A DNA stretch of 64,000 bases from Erwinia aphidicola (GCF_014773485.1 NZ_JACXBP010000001.1:897532-961531), one strand, 5' to 3'; shown: positions 52,351 through 62,980, counted from the first letter of the stretch. Notes: generated by a model from the letters alone, not told the origin. Made by a program: numbers and translations.

Positions 52351-54436
52351 TCTGCTCAACTACTTTAAAAAAGATCGGCTTTGGGACTTCGAAGGTGGCA
52401 TTCATCCACCGGAGATGAAGACCCAGTCAAACGGCACGCCGCTGCGCCAGCTGCCGCTGCCCGCCCAGTTTATACTGCCGCTGAAACAGCATATCGGTAA
52501 CGAAGGCGAGATCTGCGTGCGCCCCGGCGACGCTGTCCTGCGCGGCCAGGCGCTGACCTTTGGCAATGGCCGTATGCTGCCGATCCACGCGCCAAGCTCC
52601 GGTACCGTGAGCAAAATCGCCCCGCATATGACTGCGCATCCCTCCGCGCTGGCGGAGATGTGCATCTTTATCACTCCGGACGGCGAAGACCGCTGGATTG
52701 ATAAGCAGACGCTGAGCGACTATCGCAGCCTGGACCGCCAGGAGGTGGTGCGCCGCGTGCATCAGGCTGGCGTTGCCGGGCTGGGCGGCGCGGGCTTCCC
52801 TACCGCCACCAAGCTGAAGGGCGGGCTGCGCGGGGTCAATACCCTGATTATCAATGCCGCCGAGTGCGAGCCTTATATCACCGCCGACGATCGCCTGATG
52901 CAGGACTGCGCCGCAGAAGTGCTGGAAGGCTGCCGCATTCTGGCGTGGACGCTGCAGGCGGAGCGCACCCTGATCGGCATTGAAGATAACAAACCGGAAG
53001 CGATTGCCGCGCTGAAAGCCGCCCTGGGCAACGCGCGCGATATGGAGATCCGCGTCATCCCCACCAAATATCCTTCCGGTGGCGCCAAACAGCTGACGAA
53101 AATTCTCACCGGTAAAGAGGTGCCGCACGGCGGGCGCTCTACCGATATCGGCGTGCTGATGCAGAACGTCGGCACCGCCTATGCCGTTAAGCGCGCGATT
53201 ATTGACGGCGAGCCGCTTACTGAACGCGTTATTACCCTGACCGGTGAGTCGGTGCGCCAGCCTGGCAACGTCTGGGGCCGCCTCGGCACGCCGATCAGCC
53301 ATCTGCTGCATCACGCCGATTTCGCACCGGGTGCCGAACAGATGGTGGTCATGGGTGGCCCGCTGATGGGCTTCACCCTGCCGACGCTGGATGTGCCGGT
53401 GGTGAAAATCACCAACTGTATTCTCGCACCCGCCGCCTCTGAGATGGGCCACAACGAGCCGGAGCAGGGCTGCATCCGCTGCAGCGCCTGCGCCGACGCC
53501 TGCCCGGCCGCCCTGCTGCCGCAGCAGCTTTACTGGTACAGCCGCGGCGGCGATCACGACAAAGCGCGCGAGCATAATATTGCAGACTGCATTGAGTGCG
53601 GCGCCTGTGCTTATGTCTGCCCGAGTAATATCCCGCTGGTGCAGTATTACCGCCAGGAGAAGGCCGAGATTCAGGCTATCGATCTGGAAGCCGAGCGTAC
53701 TGCCCTGGCCAAGGCGCGTTTTGAAGCGCGTCAACAGCGCCTGGAGCGGGAAAAAGCGGCGCGTGAAGCGAAGCACCAGCAGGCCAAACGCAGCGTGGCT
53801 ATCACCGACGCCGATGCGCTTAACGCCGCGCGCGAACGCGTGAAGGCGAAGCAGGCCGCCGCTGCCGCACCGCTCGATGACGACGCGGCGGCAGCTCAGC
53901 GTGCAGCCCGCCAGGCGGAAGCCCGCGCGCGCCAGGCTGAGCAACAGGCCAGCAGCGAACCGGTGACGCGCCAGGCAGACGATCCGCGCAAAGCCGCCGT
54001 TGAAGCCGCGATTGCCCGCGCCAAAGCGAAGAAAGCCGAAGCCAGCGCGGCCATCGCTGAGCCGCCGGCAACCGCCGATACGCCGCCAGCCGCTGACCCG
54101 CGTAAAACGGCGGTGGAAGCGGCTATCGCCCGTGCCAAAGCGAAGAAAGCCGCGCAGGCCGCCGTTGCTGAACCGCAACCGGCTGCGGCAGAACAACCGG
54201 CACCTGCCGCCGACCCTCGCAAGGCGGCCATCGAAGCCGCTATTGCCCGCGCCAAAGCGAAAAAAGCCGCGCAGGCCGCCGAAGCTCTGCCAGAAGTCAC
54301 CCCTGAACAACCCGAACCCCGTCAGGAAGAGGCGCCCGCCGCCTCCCCTGAGGATGCACGTAAAGCGGCGGTGGCAGCGGCCATTGCACGCGTGAAAGCG
54401 CGTAAATCGCAGCAGCCGTCGACGCAAGAGGATTAA
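52343..54436 (+). CDS. rsxC: Electron transport complex subunit RsxC with Ala/Lys-rich repeat tail
   Basis: A 697-residue peripheral subunit. The N-terminal part ([15 protein letters not shown] start) is followed by an NADH/FMN-binding Rossmann region ([33 protein letters not shown]) and two 4Fe-4S clusters ([17 protein letters not shown] about residue 373, [25 protein letters not shown] about residue 412). From about residue 450 the chain becomes a charged helical tail, with four [23 protein letters not shown] repeats near the C-terminus, as is typical of variable RsxC tails in enterobacteria. Cofactor role in the complex: NADH oxidation, known from Rnf homologues. Confidence 0.95.
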   Translation: MLNLLNYFKKDRLWDFEGGIHPPEMKTQSNGTPLRQLPLPAQFILPLKQHIGNEGEICVRPGDAVLRGQALTFGNGRMLPIHAPSSGTVSKIAPHMTAHPSALAEMCIFITPDGEDRWIDKQTLSDYRSLDRQEVVRRVHQAGVAGLGGAGFPTATKLKGGLRGVNTLIINAAECEPYITADDRLMQDCAAEVLEGCRILAWTLQAERTLIGIEDNKPEAIAALKAALGNARDMEIRVIPTKYPSGGAKQLTKILTGKEVPHGGRSTDIGVLMQNVGTAYAVKRAIIDGEPLTERVITLTGESVRQPGNVWGRLGTPISHLLHHADFAPGAEQMVVMGGPLMGFTLPTLDVPVVKITNCILAPAASEMGHNEPEQGCIRCSACADACPAALLPQQLYWYSRGGDHDKAREHNIADCIECGACAYVCPSNIPLVQYYRQEKAEIQAIDLEAERTALAKARFEARQQRLEREKAAREAKHQQAKRSVAITDADALNAARERVKAKQAAAAAPLDDDAAAAQRAARQAEARARQAEQQASSEPVTRQADDPRKAAVEAAIARAKAKKAEASAAIAEPPATADTPPAADPRKTAVEAAIARAKAKKAAQAAVAEPQPAAAEQPAPAADPRKAAIEAAIARAKAKKAAQAAEALPEVTPEQPEPRQEEAPAASPEDARKAAVAAAIARVKARKSQQPSTQED
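53979..54408 (+). repeat. Four coding repeats in the RsxC tail
   Basis: Units starting near 53979, 54096, 54213 and 54354 encode [19 protein letters not shown] or close variants, separated by Pro/Ala-rich linkers, with a period of about 117-141 bp. Confidence 0.85.
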
Positions 54437-55498
54437 ATGGCATTTCGTATTGCAAGCTCGCCCTATACTCATAACCGCCGTAGCACCAGCACCATTATGC
54501 TGCTGGTGCTGCTGGCAGCCGTACCCGGCATGGCCGTGCAGTGCTGGTACTTTGGCTGGGGTAACCTGATCCAGGTGCTGATCGCGGCGGCTGCCGCTAT
54601 CGCGGCTGAAGCGGCTATCCTGCGGTTGCGCAAGCTGCCGCTGGCGGAGACGCTGAAGGATAACTCCGCGCTGCTGACCGCCCTGCTGCTCGGCATCAGC
54701 ATCCCGCCGCTGGCGCCGTGGTGGCTGATTGTTATCGGCACGCTGTTTGCGGTGATTATCTCCAAGCATCTTTACGGCGGCCTCGGTCAGAACCCGTTCA
54801 ACCCGGCGATGGTCGGCTACGTGGTGCTGCTGATCTCCTTCCCGGTGCAGATGACCAGCTGGCTACCGCCGGACGTGCTGCAGGGCATCAGCCCGACCTT
54901 TGGCGACACCCTGAGTATGATCTTCCATTTCCATACGCTTGACGGCCACAGCATGCAGCAGCTGCAGGTGGGGATCGACGGCATCAGCCAGGCTACGCCG
55001 CTCGACACCTTCAAAACCGGGCTGCGCGCCGGCCATTCGGCTGAAGAAGTGCGCGCCATGCCGATTTACGGCGGCGTGCTGGCCGGCCTGGGCTGGCAGT
55101 GGGTCAACGTGGCGTTCCTGGCCGGGGGCATTTTCCTGCTGTGGACGCGCAGCATCCGCTGGCATATCCCGGTGAGCTTTATCGCCTCGCTGGCGTTCTG
55201 CGCCACGCTCGGCTGGCTGCTGTCACCGGACAGCCTGGTATCTCCGCTGGTGCATCTGTTCTCCGGGGCCACCATGCTGGGCGCATTCTTTATCGCCACC
55301 GACCCGGTGACCGCCTCCACCACCAATAAAGGCCGCCTGCTGTACGGCGTGCTGATTGGCCTGCTGGTGTGGCTGATCCGCAGCTTTGGCGGCTATCCGG
55401 ACGGCGTGGCATTTGCCGTGCTGCTGGCGAATATCTGCGTGCCGCTGATTGACTACTACACGCAGCCGCGCGTATACGGACACCGTAAGGGTAAATGA
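54437..55498 (+). CDS. rsxD: Electron transport complex subunit RsxD
   Basis: A 353-residue inner-membrane protein with about ten hydrophobic segments. It matches E. coli RsxD, including [27 protein letters not shown] and the flavinylation motif region [25 protein letters not shown], where Thr carries covalent FMN in the family. It starts right after the rsxC stop and its stop overlaps the rsxG start (ATGATG). It forms the membrane core with RsxA and RsxE. Confidence 0.95.
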   Translation: MAFRIASSPYTHNRRSTSTIMLLVLLAAVPGMAVQCWYFGWGNLIQVLIAAAAAIAAEAAILRLRKLPLAETLKDNSALLTALLLGISIPPLAPWWLIVIGTLFAVIISKHLYGGLGQNPFNPAMVGYVVLLISFPVQMTSWLPPDVLQGISPTFGDTLSMIFHFHTLDGHSMQQLQVGIDGISQATPLDTFKTGLRAGHSAEEVRAMPIYGGVLAGLGWQWVNVAFLAGGIFLLWTRSIRWHIPVSFIASLAFCATLGWLLSPDSLVSPLVHLFSGATMLGAFFIATDPVTASTTNKGRLLYGVLIGLLVWLIRSFGGYPDGVAFAVLLANICVPLIDYYTQPRVYGHRKGK

Positions 55499-56130
55499 TG
55501 CTGGACGCGATTCGTAAAAACGGCGTAACGCTGGCGGTGTTTGCCGCTATCACCACCGGCCTGACGGCGGTGATTAATGCGGTAACCAAGCCGACTATTG
55601 AACATCAGACCGCCGTACAGCAGAAGATCCTGCTGGACCAGGTGGTGCCGCCCGAGCTGTATGATAATAAAATTCAGCAGGAGTGTTACGTTGTCACTAA
55701 TCCGGCACTGGGCAACGGCAGCCCGCACCACCTCTATCTGGCGCGCAAGGGTGATAAACCCGTGGCAGCGGCGGTGGAAACTACCGCGCCTGACGGCTAC
55801 TCTGGCAATATTCAGCTGATTGTCGGCGCCAGCTTTGACGGCACGGTGTACGGCACCCGCGTGGTGGAACATCATGAAACACCGGGTCTTGGCGATAAAA
55901 TCGAGCTGCGAATCTCTGACTGGATCATGAGCTTTAACGGCAAAAAAGTGACCGGCGCGGATGACAGCCATTTCGCGGTGAAGAAAGACGGTGGCGACTT
56001 CGACCAGTTTACTGGCGCAACGATTACGCCGCGTGCGGTGGTCAATGCGGTGAAGCGCACAACGTTGTATATTGAAACCTTACCGGGGCAACTGTCCTCG
56101 TTGCCATCCTGTGGAGACGCCAATGAGTGA
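55495..56130 (+). CDS. rsxG: Electron transport complex flavin subunit RsxG
   Basis: A 211-residue protein with one N-terminal membrane helix ([21 protein letters not shown]) and a periplasmic FMN-binding domain. The motif [17 protein letters not shown] (about residues 169-185) carries the Thr that receives covalent FMN. Two ATGs are adjacent; either may be used. It overlaps rsxD by four bases and rsxE by eight. Confidence 0.95.
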   Translation: MMLDAIRKNGVTLAVFAAITTGLTAVINAVTKPTIEHQTAVQQKILLDQVVPPELYDNKIQQECYVVTNPALGNGSPHHLYLARKGDKPVAAAVETTAPDGYSGNIQLIVGASFDGTVYGTRVVEHHETPGLGDKIELRISDWIMSFNGKKVTGADDSHFAVKKDGGDFDQFTGATITPRAVVNAVKRTTLYIETLPGQLSSLPSCGDANE

Positions 56131-56821
56131 AGCAAAAACCCTGCTGGTCGGCGGGCTGTGGAAGAATAACTCCGCGCTGGTGCAGCTGCTGGGCCTCTGC
56201 CCGCTGCTGGCCGTGACTTCGACCGCTACCAACGCCCTCGGCCTTGGTCTGGCCACTACCCTGGTGCTGACCTGCACCAACAGCGGCATCTCCCTGTCGC
56301 GCCGCTGGGTGCCATCTGAAATCCGTATTCCGATTTACGTGATGATTATCGCGGCCGTGGTCAGCTGCGTGCAGATGCTGATCAATGCCTATGCCTACGG
56401 CCTGTATCAGTCCCTGGGGATCTTCATCCCGCTGATCGTCACCAACTGTATCGTGGTGGGCCGCGCCGAAGCGGTGGCGTCCAAAAGCCATGTCGGGCTG
56501 GCGGCGCTGGACGGTATGGCGATTGGCCTCGGCGCCACCAGCGTGATGGTGGTGCTGGGCTCTATCCGTGAAATTATCGGCAACGGCACCATCTTTAACG
56601 GCGCAGACCAGCTGCTTGGCCCGTGGGCAAAGGCGATGCGCATTGAAGTGGTGCATTTCGACTCGCCAATGCTGCTGGCGATGCTGCCGCCGGGCGCGTT
56701 TATCGGCCTCGGCATGCTGCTGGCGGCAAAATATCTCATCGACAATAAGATGAAACAGCGCGCCGCGCTGAAAGCAGAACAGGAGAGTGCTGCTATGCCG
56801 GAAGGAAAAACTGCGCAGTGA
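56123..56821 (+). CDS. rsxE: Electron transport complex subunit RsxE
   Basis: A 232-residue inner-membrane protein with six hydrophobic segments, homologous to RsxA in inverted topology: [31 protein letters not shown] and [17 protein letters not shown] carry the paired Cys motifs. The ATG at 56123 overlaps the rsxG stop by 8 bases, fixing the start. Its own stop overlaps the GTG of nth (GTGA). Confidence 0.95.
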   Translation: MSEAKTLLVGGLWKNNSALVQLLGLCPLLAVTSTATNALGLGLATTLVLTCTNSGISLSRRWVPSEIRIPIYVMIIAAVVSCVQMLINAYAYGLYQSLGIFIPLIVTNCIVVGRAEAVASKSHVGLAALDGMAIGLGATSVMVVLGSIREIIGNGTIFNGADQLLGPWAKAMRIEVVHFDSPMLLAMLPPGAFIGLGMLLAAKYLIDNKMKQRAALKAEQESAAMPEGKTAQ

Positions 56822-57453
56822 ACAAGGATAAGCGTCACGAGATTCTGGTGCGGCTGCGGGACAATAACCCGCACCCCACCACCGAACTGAACTTCACTTC
56901 CCCGTTTGAACTACTGATTGCGGTGCTGCTCTCCGCGCAGGCCACCGACGTCAGCGTAAACAAAGCGATGGCCAAACTCTACCCGGTAGCTAATACGCCT
57001 GCGGCGATTCTGGCACTTGGCGTAGACGGGGTGAAGGAGTACATCAAAACCATCGGCCTGTTTAACAGCAAGGCCGAGAACGTGATCAAAACCTGCCGCA
57101 TTCTGGTCGAGCAGCACGGCGGAGAAGTGCCGGAGAGCCGCGAGGCGCTGGAAGCGCTGCCGGGCGTGGGGCGAAAAACCGCTAACGTGGTGCTGAACAC
57201 CGCCTTTGGCTGGCCGACCATCGCCGTCGATACCCATATTTTCCGCGTCTGCAACCGCACGCGCTTTGCGCCGGGTAACAACGTGGAACAGGTGGAAGAG
57301 AAGCTGCTGAAGGTGGTACCGAAGGAGTTTAAGGTCGACTGCCACCACTGGTTTATCCTGCACGGTCGCTACACCTGCATTGCGCGTAAACCGCGCTGCG
57401 GCTCCTGCCTGATTGAAGATTTATGCGAGTTCCGCGAGAAAACGGAAGTATAA
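56818..57453 (+). CDS. nth: Endonuclease III (DNA glycosylase/AP lyase)
   Basis: A 211-residue base-excision repair enzyme matching E. coli Nth: [15 protein letters not shown], the helix-hairpin-helix [14 protein letters not shown] with the catalytic Lys (about residues 114-127), the catalytic Asp in [13 protein letters not shown] (about 138) and the C-terminal 4Fe-4S cluster motif with Cys in [17 protein letters not shown]. It removes oxidised pyrimidines. It starts with GTG overlapping rsxE by 4 bases, so it is coupled to the rsx operon as in E. coli. Confidence 0.96.
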   Translation: MNKDKRHEILVRLRDNNPHPTTELNFTSPFELLIAVLLSAQATDVSVNKAMAKLYPVANTPAAILALGVDGVKEYIKTIGLFNSKAENVIKTCRILVEQHGGEVPESREALEALPGVGRKTANVVLNTAFGWPTIAVDTHIFRVCNRTRFAPGNNVEQVEEKLLKVVPKEFKVDCHHWFILHGRYTCIARKPRCGSCLIEDLCEFREKTEV

Positions 57454-57480
57454 AAAAACCCGCCAACTGGCGGGTTTTTT
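57453..57480. terminator. Bidirectional terminator between nth and the T6SS genes
   Basis: AAAAAACCCGCC-AACT-GGCGGGTTTTTT is fully symmetric and can end both the rsx-nth and the leftward T6SS transcripts. Confidence 0.92.
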
Positions 57481-57489
57481 GTTTCTGCT

Positions 57490-58830
57490 TCACTCCTGCT
57501 GCTGCTTTAGCAAAAAATAGCGCTTCTCTAACTGCTCCAGCGCCATCTCGGCCTGGCGGCGCTGAATATCCGACGGGTTAACCGAATAAAGACGCAGCTG
57601 CTCTTCTGCCGGGGTTGAACGGCTAAACGCCTGGGTGGCGTTGTACACCACCGATTTCAGCTCGCTGACGGTGATATATTTACCGCGCTGCCCGTCAAGG
57701 GCATTCAGCCTGTCCGTCAGCTGCTGCAGCTGCTCCATCCCCTGCTGCCAGCCGCCCATTGCCTCCTCAGGAAGCGCCGTGGCTTTAAGCTGCTGCTGCC
57801 ACTCGGCGGCCATTCTGCCGACCGCAGCATCCTGCGGTTTAAACGCCTGGGCCTGGCGCACCAGCCGCTGCCCATAATCAAGCGCCCAGCAGGGTGACAG
57901 CGCCGCCAGCCACCCCAGCTGCTGTTCGGTGTGCTCGCGGATTTTTTCCGGCTGATAGTTTTGCCGCTTCAGGCTGTCGACCTGCTCCCCGGTAAGCGGC
58001 ATTGCCAGGGGTGAAAGCGTGGCGGCAAGATGATCTATCAGCGGATCGGGGCGTTGCACAAGCTGCCATCCCCCTATTCCCGCAGCGCCCACCACCAGCA
58101 TGGTCACAACCCCTGCGGCAAACGGCTTCCAGCGGCTGGTCGGCGGCGGCGGCGTCATGACCTCAATGTTCGCCTCGGGCTGGGGCTGGGCGATATAGAC
58201 CCATTTTACGGCTGAAGGCGTCATCTCCACAGCCGGGTCGGCTGCACGCTGGGCGCTGGCGGGCAGCACCGCTCCTGAAGGGGTGGCTGTCGCGCTGCCT
58301 GCCGCCGCATCGCTGTTCTCCAGCCGCAGCGCGCTGCTGTGCATCAGCGCCGCCAGCGCGTCAAACTGGCTGAGATGGCGCAGCTCCAGCCGCTGCAACA
58401 CCTCGTTCAGCCGGGTGAGCTGCTGCTCGGCGCGGTAAAGCTGGCTGAGATCGCTGTAGCCGATCGGCAGCGTGCGCATCATCTGCTGCACGCGGCGGCT
58501 GAGGCCGCTGAGGATCTCCACGCGCGCATGCACCTGCTGCGGCCACAGGTTGCCCCACTGGTGGCTGATTAACGCTTCGAGGATGGCCAGACCTTCGTTC
58601 AGGCCAGCCAGCCCGCCCAGCTGGGTGCGCGCCAGGGTATACCAGGCCGCCGTTTGCAGCTCGACGCCGTTATGTTCAAACAGCGCGAGGCTGAGTTTTT
58701 CCACACAGTGCCAGTTCACGTCCGGGCGCGCCGGGTGGGACAGCTTGCCCAGCTCGTCGCGCAGCGCCGCGTAGTCCGGCAGCGTGCGTGGGTCGCCGCC
58801 GGTTTTCAGGTAACGTTCAGATAGATTCAT
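57490..58830 (-). CDS. vasL: T6SS ImpA N-terminal / VasL-like protein
   Basis: A 446-residue protein. Residues 1-150 fit the ImpA N-terminal family of T6SS proteins (PDYAALRDELGKLSHPARPDVNWHCVEKLSLALFEHNGVELQTAAWYTLARTQLGGLAGLNEGLAILEALI; HQWGNLWPQ). A single membrane helix follows at about residues 240-260 (FAAGVVTMLVVGAAGIGGWQLV), and the C-terminal part is a helical VasL-type domain. It is probably an accessory of the T6SS membrane complex or baseplate. It is downstream of tssE on the minus strand and ends at the nth terminator, so it is the last gene of the cluster. Confidence 0.85.
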   Translation of the reverse strand: MNLSERYLKTGGDPRTLPDYAALRDELGKLSHPARPDVNWHCVEKLSLALFEHNGVELQTAAWYTLARTQLGGLAGLNEGLAILEALISHQWGNLWPQQVHARVEILSGLSRRVQQMMRTLPIGYSDLSQLYRAEQQLTRLNEVLQRLELRHLSQFDALAALMHSSALRLENSDAAAGSATATPSGAVLPASAQRAADPAVEMTPSAVKWVYIAQPQPEANIEVMTPPPPTSRWKPFAAGVVTMLVVGAAGIGGWQLVQRPDPLIDHLAATLSPLAMPLTGEQVDSLKRQNYQPEKIREHTEQQLGWLAALSPCWALDYGQRLVRQAQAFKPQDAAVGRMAAEWQQQLKATALPEEAMGGWQQGMEQLQQLTDRLNALDGQRGKYITVSELKSVVYNATQAFSRSTPAEEQLRLYSVNPSDIQRRQAEMALEQLEKRYFLLKQQQE

Positions 58831-58868
58831 AAAAAGTTTCGATGATTATCAGAGAGGGGTGCCGCTGA

Positions 58869-59324
58869 CTACAGCGAGGCGCGGGCGTCGAGGTACTGCT
58901 GCTGTTTCATGTGGCGGATCAGCACTTTGCCTTCCGGCATAAATTCGGTGCCGTAGCGCACCAGGCCGATGCCCTTCAGCTCGGCATCAATGGCGTAGCG
59001 CAGCTCGCCGGGAATGCTTTGCGGCAGCATATCGACCTTAATACTGCTGAGGCGCGGCTCGTAGCGCAGCAGCACGCCGGACAGCGTGGTCATCAGCTGG
59101 TGCGCGGTGCCGGGCATGCCCTGCAATATTTTGGTCATATCCGGCAGGCCGTAATCGGGCAGATGCGCCAGGGTTCCGGCGCGGCAGTTGAGGATGCGCT
59201 GCATATTGTCGAGCACCGAGAGGATCACCTGGTTCTCTTCACTGACGTTGTGCAGATCCAGCCCGCCGGCAAAGTTGCCGTACAGCATTTCATACAGTGA
59301 GGGGGAGTTGTGTGAGTGCGGCAT
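58869..59324 (-). CDS. tssE: T6SS baseplate subunit TssE (gp25-like)
   Basis: A 151-residue GPW/gp25-family protein: SLYEMLYGNF near the N-terminus, then ENQVILSVLDNMQRILNCRAGTLAHLPDYGLPDMTKI and LRYEPRLSSIKVDML, which fit TssE wedge proteins of the T6SS baseplate. The ATG at 59324 is preferred (AAGGAATAACA upstream); an in-frame start nine codons earlier is less likely. It lies 38 bp upstream of the VasL-like gene in the same direction. Confidence 0.9.
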   Translation of the reverse strand: MPHSHNSPSLYEMLYGNFAGGLDLHNVSEENQVILSVLDNMQRILNCRAGTLAHLPDYGLPDMTKILQGMPGTAHQLMTTLSGVLLRYEPRLSSIKVDMLPQSIPGELRYAIDAELKGIGLVRYGTEFMPEGKVLIRHMKQQQYLDARASL

Positions 59325-59365
59325 TGTTATTCCTTTATATTCAAACAACATTCTAAAATTTTTTG

Positions 59366-60049
59366 CTAATTAGCTGAAAGAAGAATATATACAGGTAAAA
59401 TCAATATAGTTACTAACACATACAAAGGTGCCATAACGACATTTTTAGCAATTTTCACCGGATAGGCTTCTTGCTTAAATGAAGGCGACCCTTCGGTATA
59501 AAAGTTGACATTAAATGCATGATTAAACTTAAAAGCATCAGTAGGCACAATGCTCTTCTGATGTATTGTACCGCGTAATTCCGTCAGACTGATATTACAC
59601 ACTCCTGACTTATCATAATTCCAGTGGCAATTTTCATTCGGGTTTCTTGTGACAGACCAAATTAGCTTTCTTTCTTCTTCATTATAATAATGATAAGTAA
59701 AATCAACTACACCGGCAAAGCTCTTTTTATTTCTTGACAGAATAAAAACCCCTGAATTATTCATTTCAATATGCGTTTTATCAAGCTTTCCGCTTACTAT
59801 AAGACGAAGAAACTCATCAACACCGGAGGATAGAGAGTAATCAAAATGGATACCATTAAACACCCAACCATATTTCCCACCCCCCACTGGAGTCATTGAA
59901 ACAGTTTTAATACTATCACTACTGTATAAATCACCTCCCTTAGCCTCATCGCGAATCTCTTTTGATAGCTTATTACTTTCGCAGCCTAATAAGAAAAATA
60001 AAGTGATGATTACTACGGCCCGACGGGCAAAAAAAATAAACCTTCCCAC
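59366..60049 (-). CDS. Putative lipoprotein of AT-rich composition next to the Tle1 effector
   Basis: A 227-residue protein with a lipoprotein signal (FIFFARRAVVIITLFFLLGC; lipobox LLGC, Cys about residue 23) and a C-terminal hydrophobic segment (MAPLYVLVTILILPVYILL) that could re-enter the membrane. I do not recognise the family. The region is visibly richer in A and T than its neighbours, which suggests recent transfer. It lies between the effector gene and tssE, 53 bp after the effector stop, a usual place for accessory or immunity genes, but a role is not shown. Two Cys (CHW, CNI) lie about residues 143-153. Confidence 0.75.
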   Translation of the reverse strand: MGRFIFFARRAVVIITLFFLLGCESNKLSKEIRDEAKGGDLYSSDSIKTVSMTPVGGGKYGWVFNGIHFDYSLSSGVDEFLRLIVSGKLDKTHIEMNNSGVFILSRNKKSFAGVVDFTYHYYNEEERKLIWSVTRNPNENCHWNYDKSGVCNISLTELRGTIHQKSIVPTDAFKFNHAFNVNFYTEGSPSFKQEAYPVKIAKNVVMAPLYVLVTILILPVYILLSAN

Positions 60050-60102
60050 ATAATATCCTTATGTTAATAATATTCCGCGATATATTTTCAATCCATGCGC
60101 GG

Positions 60103-62415
60103 CTAGCCAATATTTTTACTATTCCATTCACTCATTTTTTGCGCAATGGCGAGCTGGGCCTGCTGATGACGCTCCGCGCGGATGCGCGCGCTTTCACGAG
60201 CGGCGATCAGGCCCGGCTCATGACTGGCGGGCAGCATACTGCCGGGCGTGAGCACTTCAACCTGCCCGCTGGCCAGCTCGCGCACCTTTTGCACTTCCGT
60301 CACCCTCTCCTCACCGCTGCGCGACTCGACGATAAATAAGAGTGGCGGGTCCAGCTGCGGGGCGCCGACTGCTTTGCCTTCGACATAAATCAGCTGCACC
60401 TGCTTGTTGGCTTTGCTGCCGCAGTAGATCATGCGGTAGCGGAAATAGCCGCCCCAGGGTTCGCGCCCGCCCAGCGTGCTTTGCACAAACCAGGCACGTG
60501 AGTCGTGGATCTGTTGGTCAAACAGCGCCAGTAACTGCGCCTCCGGCTCTTTACGGGTGCCGGTGCCGAGCCTGTCGCTGAACAGGCGCGCATAGTGGTA
60601 ATCGCCCTCTTTACGCATCTGCTCATACTCTTTGTTTTCATCATCGCCGTTGAGCCGATAGACCGGGTGCTTCAGCACGCCATCCAGTGCAACCTGAATA
60701 ACTTTTTCTGCCGGGTTGCCATTGACATCGCGGAGCCAGTTGCGGTAGTCATGCTCAAACTCGCGTGCGGCTTCACGCAGCTGGTACTGGCCGTTGGTGG
60801 GATCATAATCGGGCGGCCCCTGCTCTATGGTGTCCTGCCAGCCGGGACGATCCTTGCGCGCCAAATCCAACTGGTTACGCCACGCATTGAATTTAATATC
60901 GTACTGGCGCTTTTCCTCTTCCAGCCCGGCGGTATCTTTTTGCGGCGCATTAAGATAGAACGGCTGGGCCAGCAGGCTATTGTGGGCATAGCGCCCGATG
61001 CGCCAGGCGGTCATCCATGCCATCTGCTGTATAACTACGCTCTCCAGCGAGCTGGAAAGCGCTTGCGGCTGATAACCGTTTTGCTCCGCCGCCGGGATAT
61101 CGGCTTCAAGCGCCACGGCGTCGAGCAGGGTTAGTTTGCGCCAGGCATTGAAGCGACTGATCAAGATTTCAGAAGCGTTGAACTCATCAAATGTATCTGG
61201 AGACATAGCTCTCGACGGTCGAATATTTTTAATCAATGAAGTTATTAAATCTGCCCTTATCGCAAGCGGCGCACCCGCTGAAAACGCGGCAGCATACAGG
61301 TCGTGCAGGACGATCTGCGACAGCACTTCACCCACGCCCCCCGTTGATTTTCCCTGCTCGCCCGGCGAGTAACCACCGCCGATATCAGAGTGCATACCGG
61401 GGTAAACCACCTCCTGGGTTTGTGAGGGATAATGGCCTTCCGGGCGACGTATCGAGTCCAGCGGAAAGCTCAGGCGCTGCTCGTGGGCGGCAACAAAATG
61501 GCGGCAGCACTTAATCAGGCCAGGAAAGCGGCTGGCAGGCGGCAGCTGCTGGGTGCCGCTAGCCCAGCCCATATGGCCGTCAAAACCGGGGGCAATGTGC
61601 GCAATGCCCACCGAGGGCACGGTATCCAGTACGCCAAGAAACTCAATGCTGAGCGGTAGCCCGAGCAGCTCCAGCTCCACCGCATCGCTCTCCGGGTCGA
61701 CCAGCAGCTCCGACAGCCAGCTGACAAAGGTGCGCGCTTCCGCCGCGCCGCGTGAAAAGCCATAGATAAACAGCTTGATGGCGATGGGCTGCGGCCGCGC
61801 CTGCGTAACTCTGGCACGCAGCGGTGTCAGCAGCCCGTTGATGGCGCGGCGGCGGTTGGCATCGCCACTCAGCGGCCAGTGGGCGCGCATCGCGGCAATC
61901 TGCTCGCGCGCCACGCTGTCGTCCAGCCCCTTTCGCGTGGGCGTAATGGCGATCATCAGGGCATCCACCAGCCGCAGCAGCGCCCAGTTAATGCGGTCTT
62001 CACCGCCCGAGGCAAACATCAGGCCAGCGCCGCTGTAACTAAACTCATTAATTTTCGGGAATGGGGTACCGACACCCGGCATATAGTAACGAAAGTAGCC
62101 CTGGCTCTCCGCATCCTGATAGGTGGCATGATAGAGCTTCGCGATATTAGTGGGATGGGGAGGATTGGCGAAATCCGTATCATTTTTCTCATTATTACCA
62201 GTGCCATCAAAAAACAGGCTGATATGCAGGCTTTGGCAGCAAGGAGGGAACATGCGCTTTCCCGTCAGCTTAATTAACTTTTCGTGGTACTGCCTCTCTT
62301 CCAGCGTCTGCTTGCGGTAGTTAGCGGTAATCTGTTCCGGGGTCAGGATCAGTCGCCCACCCTCGGGGAACTCAGGCGGGGCAAAGCACGGCAGCGCAAG
62401 GCTTATTTTGGACAT
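60103..62415 (-). CDS. T6SS lipase effector, Tle1 family (DUF2235)
   Basis: A 770-residue protein. The N-terminal half is an alpha/beta-hydrolase of DUF2235/Tle1 type: SLFFDGTGNNEKND (residues about 67-80), the nucleophile motif GFSRG with Ser221, the acid region GVLDTVPSVG (Asp264) and the His motif MHSDIGGGYSPGEQG (His342). The C-terminal half is unrelated to known toxin domains and may bind VgrG or membranes. Tle1 effectors are phospholipases A that attack the envelope of rival bacteria. The ATG lies inside the last codons of the preceding DUF3304 gene (13-bp overlap), so translation is coupled to presumed immunity. No signal peptide, consistent with T6SS delivery. Confidence 0.9.
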   Translation of the reverse strand: MSKISLALPCFAPPEFPEGGRLILTPEQITANYRKQTLEERQYHEKLIKLTGKRMFPPCCQSLHISLFFDGTGNNEKNDTDFANPPHPTNIAKLYHATYQDAESQGYFRYYMPGVGTPFPKINEFSYSGAGLMFASGGEDRINWALLRLVDALMIAITPTRKGLDDSVAREQIAAMRAHWPLSGDANRRRAINGLLTPLRARVTQARPQPIAIKLFIYGFSRGAAEARTFVSWLSELLVDPESDAVELELLGLPLSIEFLGVLDTVPSVGIAHIAPGFDGHMGWASGTQQLPPASRFPGLIKCCRHFVAAHEQRLSFPLDSIRRPEGHYPSQTQEVVYPGMHSDIGGGYSPGEQGKSTGGVGEVLSQIVLHDLYAAAFSAGAPLAIRADLITSLIKNIRPSRAMSPDTFDEFNASEILISRFNAWRKLTLLDAVALEADIPAAEQNGYQPQALSSSLESVVIQQMAWMTAWRIGRYAHNSLLAQPFYLNAPQKDTAGLEEEKRQYDIKFNAWRNQLDLARKDRPGWQDTIEQGPPDYDPTNGQYQLREAAREFEHDYRNWLRDVNGNPAEKVIQVALDGVLKHPVYRLNGDDENKEYEQMRKEGDYHYARLFSDRLGTGTRKEPEAQLLALFDQQIHDSRAWFVQSTLGGREPWGGYFRYRMIYCGSKANKQVQLIYVEGKAVGAPQLDPPLLFIVESRSGEERVTEVQKVRELASGQVEVLTPGSMLPASHEPGLIAARESARIRAERHQQAQLAIAQKMSEWNSKNIG

Positions 62416-62918
62416 TGCGCAGGCTCCTTCATCTCCAGAGGTTCTTTAATCGGGTAATTTGGCGTGCCGTAACCATCGCAAATAGTAGTGACTTTGACCT
62501 GATTACAGGGCAGAAAATGCACCGTGATACCACAGCGCTCTTCACCATATTGAGGGATATCCACTACCGCAGAGTGTTTTTGATAGTTCGCTTTGTGCCT
62601 GGCATAGGCTTCTTTTTCATATCCGAAGCCTTCTTTTTCCATTGGTATATGTTCTTTTGGATTAGGATCTACCTCCCACTCAACATGAGCTTTTAATCCC
62701 GGCCTCCATTTATCAGGCAGCATAATGCAGCAATAGCCACCACCCTCTCCATATGAGCCCATATTCGGACCTCCATAGCCATTCACATCCATGTGGTTGA
62801 TGACGTAAGGCATATGATTAATCCCGCGAATATCGCCAGCGGTATAACCCCCACCTCCAGCCCGGGAACAGCCTGAAACCAGCAAAACCACATATACAAA
62901 CAACATCCATTTACGCAT
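62403..62918 (-). CDS. DUF3304 lipoprotein, presumed Tle1 immunity protein (copy 1)
   Basis: A 171-residue lipoprotein (MRKWMLFVYVVLLVSGCSRAGGGG, lipobox VSGC, Cys17) of DUF3304 type: GGGYCCIMLPDKWRPGLKAHVEWEVDPNPKEHIPMEKEGFGYEKEAYARHKANYQKH and VDIPQYGEERCGITVHFLPCNQVKV. Genes of this family sit next to Tle1 effectors and are thought to encode periplasmic immunity proteins. AAGGAACTCAGTT precedes the ATG at 62918. It overlaps the effector gene by 13 bases. Apart from 8 substitutions in its last 112 bp, the visible part is identical to copy 3. Confidence 0.85.
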   Translation of the reverse strand: MRKWMLFVYVVLLVSGCSRAGGGGYTAGDIRGINHMPYVINHMDVNGYGGPNMGSYGEGGGYCCIMLPDKWRPGLKAHVEWEVDPNPKEHIPMEKEGFGYEKEAYARHKANYQKHSAVVDIPQYGEERCGITVHFLPCNQVKVTTICDGYGTPNYPIKEPLEMKEPAQCPK

Positions 62919-62929
62919 AACTGAGTTCC

Positions 62930-62980
62930 TTATTTGTAGTGATGCGGAGCTTGCCGAAAAGCGAGGATTATTTTGGACAT
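62930..62980 (-). pseudogene. In-frame remnant of effector start, after DUF3304 copy 2
   Basis: A 16-codon open frame MSKIILAFRQAPHHYK whose first residues match the effector N-terminus (MSKISLALP). It begins inside the end of copy 2 exactly as the effector does in copy 1, and its stop TAAGGA merges with the ribosome site of copy 1. Best read as scar of a duplication that included the effector 5' end. Confidence 0.6.

Noticed and set aside
52427..54769. Long open frame antisense to rsxC/rsxD (780 codons)
   Set aside because: Same reason: rsxC is intact on the other strand, and the frame crosses two real genes.
59400..59425. Ter-like string TAGTTACTAACACATAC on the opposite strand
   Set aside because: Three extra bases break the Ter core (TAGTTACAACATAC); the region is AT-rich coding sequence.
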